Origin: Cliona cf. orientalis
Lineage: Eukaryota; Porifera; Demospongiae; Clionaida; Clionaidae
Direction: 5' to 3'
Length of the DNA: 64,000 nucleotides
NCBI GenBank assembly: GCA_963930775.1
Contig: OZ005698.1
Coordinates: 2,610,501 to 2,674,500 of the forward strand
Shown here: positions 58,600 through 64,000 of the stretch, in pieces
How the letters are laid out: every line of letters starts with the position of its first letter
Position numbering within the stretch: position 1 is the stretch's first letter
Position numbers and translations under genes: made by a program
Notes under the pieces: generated by a model
Told to the model about the DNA's origin: nothing
Database searches by the model: none
Seen by the model: only the letters and a program-made list of their open reading frames with translations

Positions 58600-61500
58600 T
58601 CACTCTTCTCGGGGAGCACTTGCCATTTCAACGTACATATCGTCCAGCTCTGCTGTGGTGGTATTCACACTTTCCTCCTTTTCGTTACCTGCCTCATTCT
58701 GTACTAACTGTCCAGGGTTTTCCTCCGATTGCTGACTGACTGGATTATCAGTACTCTGTCTTTGTGGGACATCATACACCAAACGTCCACGGCTGGGTGA
58801 TGCTTGAGCGTACTCACTGTAACTAGAGCGCCCTCCCAGTATCAATGGCTGATAGTCTTGGCGTCTCTTGACTGGTGTGTCATAATGACTGCTGCTGCTC
58901 TCTTTTGCTGCGTCACCATTCACGGTTGTCTTGCTATCGTCACCTGGTTGATTTTGAGCTGGATTAGCGGAGGCAGTTGCCAGGGAGGGGGACTCAGCAT
59001 AGCTATAGGGACTGGGCTCAAGTTTATGGGGAGCGATGTTGGTATAGTTCACAGCAGCAGAGTCATGCAAAGAATCTGAACTCGTTTTTGTGGTTGCGGA
59101 GCTTTGCCCAATGTTTCCATACTCAAGGTGAGACATTTCACTGGTATTTAGCTCTGAATAGTTGCTCGCTTCATGCTGTCCACTGCTTTCTCCGTTTGAC
59201 ATAAAGAGACTTTCCATCATCGTTGAGTTTGCCTGTGGCACAGAATCTGCATGTAGGAATCGCACGGTGCTACTGTATGACGGAGGTGCATCAGGGTGGC
59301 TGGGGATATTCTTGTAGTCTGGAGGCAGGGGGAGGGGTTGAGCTTGCCGCTCCAGGCACCTTAAGGGTTCATCATACAAGTGGCTGTCATCGTATTTGTG
59401 ATCGATATCAGACTCAAATTCAGCCGCCTTCATCTTTTCATCATCCAGCTTGCCACTGGACCAGGTGCCAGAGGTTGGAATTGGACTGGTGGCACTAATT
59501 CCCTGTCTTGGTTCAAGGGTGTAGTGCTGCATGCTGCTCCTGAAAATAATAGCAATCATAAATAATACTTCATGTAAGTATTTCGTGACAATGTGCATAG
59601 TAGTGCACTACAAGCATTAATTTTGGCATTACTTTACAAAATTCCTCTGTAAGCTCACATGCATAAAACATGGAAGATCCACCTACACGTAACTGTAAGT
59701 ACTTTGGTAGCAGTTACCATGGCAACATAAACTTTAATTAGAGGAGCATGTCACCTGTAGCAATTGCTACATACAAAAACCATTAGGTTATGGTTTACAT
59801 TCCAGAATAATATTATTACTATGCAAAATCAAGATCCACAATAATACAGTATCCAGTGCTGACCTTGCACTATTCATTCTGTATGCCTGCTTCTTCTGTC
59901 TTCTCTTCATGACCACAACGGCAATAATGATGGTGGCTGTGACGCATATCAGTAGTACCAGCACTCCTCCAGCAATACCAATGTACAGTGGGAACCCTAA
60001 TGAACCAGACTCCTCCTCCTGACTGATGGCCTCACGAGTAGGTGGTGCAGGCGTATACAGAGGGATACAGCGTGGCTTTGCACCCTCTTCAATCCTGACG
60101 ACACAAGCAATGACCTTCAGGTGAACTCCTTGTACGATGATGGTGGGTTCGTTTTTTACCCATATTTGGAGTTGCTCTATTATATCATTGCTCTCAGTGG
60201 TGTCAGTTCCAATCAGTGCTCCAGTGAAGATGACCCTGTCAGTCGAGGCATCCCCGCACATCAATCGGTCTCTAGCTACGTGTTTTGCTGACAGGTCACA
60301 GCTACAGCTGCTCTCAAGGTTGTCAGTGATATGCCTGATGACATCTGTACTCTTCTTGAAGTTATCTGAGGACTGCAAGAAATAATTTTATCAGAACTAG
60401 TCTGGAAATTTTTGTCAGGTGAACTTTTATGCCAATTTCTCCTTCAGCTCTTGAATTTTTAATTAAAGCTAAAATCTTCGTCCATATGATTATTATAGCT
60501 TGCATACACTATTATAGGCATCTTAGTTTGTTTTCAGCTGTGTAATAATCCCCAGGAACTCACCAGCCAGAATTCACATGAGATTGTTCCTGACATGTGG
60601 AGCTGGAACAGACTATTGTCATACACTGCATGGAATAGATAGTTCATGGTTATCACAATAGAACACGTCAACCTCTTGTATGTCATGTACTACTGTATAG
60701 TGGGTAACTATGTGTATTACATTAAGCATTAAATTTGGTAGAATTCATATTGGTGGAATTTAAATTTAGCAGTCTTATTGCTTAGCATCATAGGCTCGCA
60801 TGCACTTATGCAAATTAGAGAGCTATTAATTTGGTGACCTTTACCCAATTTGCCAAAACACCAATCTTAGTTACATGTACTGTAGGGAGTAGCAAAGGTA
60901 TGATACATGTAGATATTGTTATTCCACCTACATGGCACGATAGTCTCGTGGCTGTAGTTACCCACTCCAGCATCAGTCCTGGCAGCCACTGACACGGCAT
61001 ACACAATCCTCGGGTCAAGATCACTGATCACAATGCTCGTATCAGTCGTCTCAATCACTGTGCTCAAATTGTTGGCATTTCTCCTCACTCTCCTATCACT
61101 ACTCTCTACCTCTGCGTCTTCGGTGATTCTGTACCTGACGAGGTATGCGGTGACCACACCCATGCTCTGCTCGGGAGTGAGGGGATCCCAGTCGACCTCA
61201 ATGGCTGTGGCACTGATCCGAATGACGCTACCAATGTTAGGAGGGTTGGCCGGTACTGCATGTAAGGGGGAAGGAGATATGAGGAATAATCGTGACAGTT
61301 ATGGGCTAGAAGGTATAGTGGCTCTTTGATAGTAATAATTTGTATCATAATATTGTTGATAATTTTATACTGTGTTATTGCAAAGCCATCATAATAATAA
61401 TATTATTGCTTTGTGGTTTAAATTTGCATAACACTTTTTCTATTGATGGGCATTGGCTATATCTATAATATTATGACATTGTGCACATGCATATCTACAT

Positions 61501-62290
61501 CCAAAAGAATAACCATGATAGCCAGAACTACAATAATTATATCACATATACATGTAAATCTACAGCCATAATAATAATAAATTTGAAGCAAAGTGGGTTA
61601 ACCCCGAACTAAATGTGGGAATTGTCAAAAAGCTCAAAAATGGACTAAAAACTGTACATTGTACTCTACCAAGTTGCCAAAATTTTGAATTTTCTATAGC
61701 TCATGAAACACATACATGTATTAATCACGTTTTCAAGATTCGGGGGGCTAAGTCAACATTTGTGGGTTAGCCCACTTTGCTTCTGAGCCCTTCATTTAAT
61801 TTAATTTATTATTGTGTGCATAATCTACATGAGGGTAGCTGACCTCCTTGAGGTGTAGTTGAGGTAATGTCTGCTGCCGGTCCAGCGCCTGCCACTGTCA
61901 TGGCACTCACACTGAATGTATACATGGTGAACGGTCTCAAACCAGACACCACTATTGATGTAGCACTGGAATCTGAAACTGGAATCAGACGAGGAGTGGC
62001 TGAGTCCGGCCCCACCACCTTCACAGTGTAGCCAGTAATAATGCCGTTGTGTTGGTGAGAAGGTAGAGGGATCCAGGAGAGCTCCGCCGAGGTGGGGAGC
62101 GGATGAGTGACGTTTAGACCAGTGGGGGCACTTGAGGGAGCTGGGAATGGGAGTGTGAATGAGAAAGAGTGAGCAAGAGAGAGAGAGTGTGTGTGAGAGA
62201 GAAACAAAGAGTGAGAGAATGAGTGGGAGAGATAGAGATAGAATTGTTTGGGGGGAGGGGGGGGGGCAGAGAGAGAAGAGAAGAGAAAGT

Positions 62291-62321
<31 letters not shown>

Positions 62322-64000
62322 ATGAATGGGGGGGGGGGGGGGTCCGACAGCAGCAATAGTTCACCATCCTCCAATGTGAGTATTCTGATCATGGCAGGTG
62401 GTCCTATACCAACAGTGTAGGCAGCAACAGTGCAGACATAGTTGTAGTATGGGTGACGGTCTATCAACTGTATCGTTGTATTCATGACAGTGAAGCTGAG
62501 CTGGTGACTGGTTTCAACCTCAGTGACATTGATGGTATAGCTGCGCACTATTCCGTTCTGTAGGCTAGTGAGGGGAGGACTCCAGAACAGTTGGAGGGAG
62601 CGAGAGGATGTGGCTACTCCATGGAAGTTCTGAGGAGGACCTTCTGGAACTGGAGAAGAAAGGAATGGGATTTTCAGGTATTATTGAAATCTATTCAAAT
62701 ACATGTACTTGAAAGTACCTCAGGGTGTGGATTACATTAATTGGCCTATCACAACGTAATACATTTTATAGGTAATTATGTAATTCATTGGCTCCTGTTA
62801 TACATGGTAGGAATCAGTAAGGTGATTACTGATCACGAAGTACTAAGTATAGATTTTCCATATCTTACCGTCCTCTGGAGTTCGTACGGTTTGTGTGAGA
62901 TGTAGCCCTCTCCCAGCTCCAGTTTCTGCAGCCACAGAACAGGAATAGGAGGAGTAGGGACGCAGGGAGCTGACGGTGTGGGAGGTAGTCGTGAGCAGAG
63001 AATGGAATACAGTTTGCTGATCCGTCAGAGTAGTAATATTGACAGCATATCGTTGAATGATGCCGTTTCTTTGGTCTGGTTGGGGAGGATCCCAGCGCAG
63101 TGAAATTGACCTGGGGCTGAGTGCTCGAACAGTGAGACTAGCTGGAGTTCCAGGAACTACAAGGATGAGTATATTGAGAGGAAGTGTTAAGAAGGATCAA
63201 GAGAGAGGAAGAGAAAAAGTATGCAATATTATGAGCTCGAGCAACTTCAACCAAATAGAAAATTTTACATTCTATATTCATAATAATAGAACAAAATCTA
63301 AGAGCGGTGCTATCATTACATCAAAGAAAATTAAATGCTACATTTTAAGAGTAGTACTGCACCACTGTACCACAACTTCAATAATTTCCCCTTGTAAGAG
63401 TGGTTTGTCAATGAGTCTTACCATCTTCATGAGTGATGAACTGCAGGGATTCAGAGTATGGTCCAATAGCAACAGTGTATGCTGCTACCCTGACAGTGTA
63501 GATGTAGTATGGGTGAAGGAAGTCGAGCAGGTGGGATGTTGTTATAGTGATCAAGCTCCACACTCTTCCAGTGGGGATCTCTCGCAGCGTGATACGGTAC
63601 TGCCTGATGTCTCCATTCTGCCGTTCCTCAACGGGAGCTTGCCATGAAATGTTCACCACACGAGAGGAACGCACATCAGAAGTCAATCTTTGAGGAGCAC
63701 CAGATGGAGCTGGGAAAAAGAATGTGAATTGACGACCATTACCACCAATAGTGGAAACTTGTGACGACCATTACCAACTATACTGCCTAACGACCTTTAC
63801 CAAAGGGAATTGTGGGCTGTGCGACCCTTTACCACTACCACCCATAGACATACCTGCCTCTGGCATTTCTACTGTTGCATAGTCTGTGTATGGCCCTTGG
63901 CCAGCCTCTGTTCTGGCAGCCACCCTACACTGGTAGGCATAATTAGGGCGCAGAGAATCCCACTGAAATGTGGTGCCGTTAGTTTGGTTAGTTCTTGTTC
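58600..64000 (-). CDS. Multi-FN3 receptor with TM and Crk/SH2-type tyrosine tail (5' end off window)
   Basis: From the right edge, at least six FN3 exons are visible: 63855 to beyond 64000, about 63421-63710, 62870-63160, 62364-62650, 61840-62140 and 60930-61259. Each has the S-W-x-P-P..NG-I and Y..x-V-A-A-x-T signature. A small exon at about 60564-60628 and exon 59864-60372 encode a juxtamembrane extracellular region of unknown fold, then the TM (YIGIAGGVLVLLICVTATII) and KRRQKK. The tail exon 58600-59539 joins in phase 2. The tail carries YDEP, YDTP and YDVP (Crk-SH2-type YDxP), YSEL, YGNI, YTNI, NYTN, DYQPLIL, YSEYAQ and YVEM, plus PPDYKNIP and APPSYSS (PPxY). FN3-plus-tail resembles the sponge receptors here but lacks the PELP block. 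No phosphatase or kinase domain is present at the C-terminus. Confidence 0.85.
61585..61783. mobile_element. MITE copy 2 of a two-copy family (partner at 20291)
   Basis: 199 bp with inverted ends GAAGCAAAGTGGGTTAACCC / GGGTTAGCCCACTTTGCTTC. Sits in an intron of the multi-FN3 receptor. Interior matches 20291-20499. Confidence 0.7.
62155..62345. repeat. GA microsatellite with poly-G run
   Basis: Degenerate (GA)n from about 62160 to 62320, then a G run at about 62329-62342, within an FN3-FN3 intron. Ser/Leu-rich minus ORFs and Arg/Glu-rich plus ORFs here are artefacts. Confidence 0.9.

Overview
The window is animal nuclear DNA, most likely from a demosponge (Amphimedon-like). Genes are compact, with many short AT-rich GT-AG introns of about 60-200 bp. 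The repertoire is dominated by SRCR plus fibronectin-III (FN3) receptors, a hallmark of sponge genomes, and the spacers are rich in small DNA transposons. The species assignment is inference. All exon joins below were made by eye from splice sites and reading-frame phase.

Left block (1-22.9 kb, all genes on the minus strand): six single-pass membrane or cytoplasmic-tail genes. The first three (1-4300 partial, 4745-6454, 9008-10419) have almost no visible ectodomain but long, tyrosine-rich cytoplasmic regions. A decayed duplicate of the second lies at 7064-7860. Next come a small Cys-rich receptor (11780-13355), an SP-SRCRx3-FN3x2-TM-tail gene with an in-frame stop (14230-17153), and an intact SP-SRCRx2-FN3x2-TM-tail gene (17669-22846). 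SP means signal peptide and TM means transmembrane segment.

Middle block (23-41 kb): mobile and repetitive DNA. It holds non-autonomous elements with 8-bp or TTAA target duplications, a perfect 112-bp inverted repeat, a minisatellite, microsatellites and tandem arrays. Its centre is a complete MULE (Mutator-like) transposon at 34025-38766 with matched terminal inverted repeats and a perfect 10-bp target-site duplication. Its single spliced gene (8 exons, about 1171 aa) encodes a Mutator-type DDE transposase, a SWIM zinc finger, a CXXC CpG-reading zinc finger and an OTU cysteine protease. A diverged copy of its first exon lies at 31381-31653. This is the most unusual item in the window.

Right block (41.7-64 kb): two tandem, closely similar SP-SRCR-FN3x6-TM-tail receptors (41772-45983 and 47606-51744) separated by a foldback element with tRNA-like arms. 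Then come a 3.9-kb spacer, a head-to-head pair of AIG1/GIMAP-like GTPases sharing a 166-bp promoter (55641-56978 minus, 57145-58314 plus), and the 3' part of a multi-FN3 receptor (58600 to the window end).

Two cytoplasmic signatures link receptors of different architecture. One is repeated Y-Q-x-L tyrosine motifs. The other is a longer block, P-x-L-P-x-R-x-Y-L-x-D-I-D-F followed by E-F-[DN]. The cluster therefore looks like one co-evolving family with shared intracellular signalling and variable or absent ectodomains. A role in allorecognition, adhesion or immunity is inference from architecture only.
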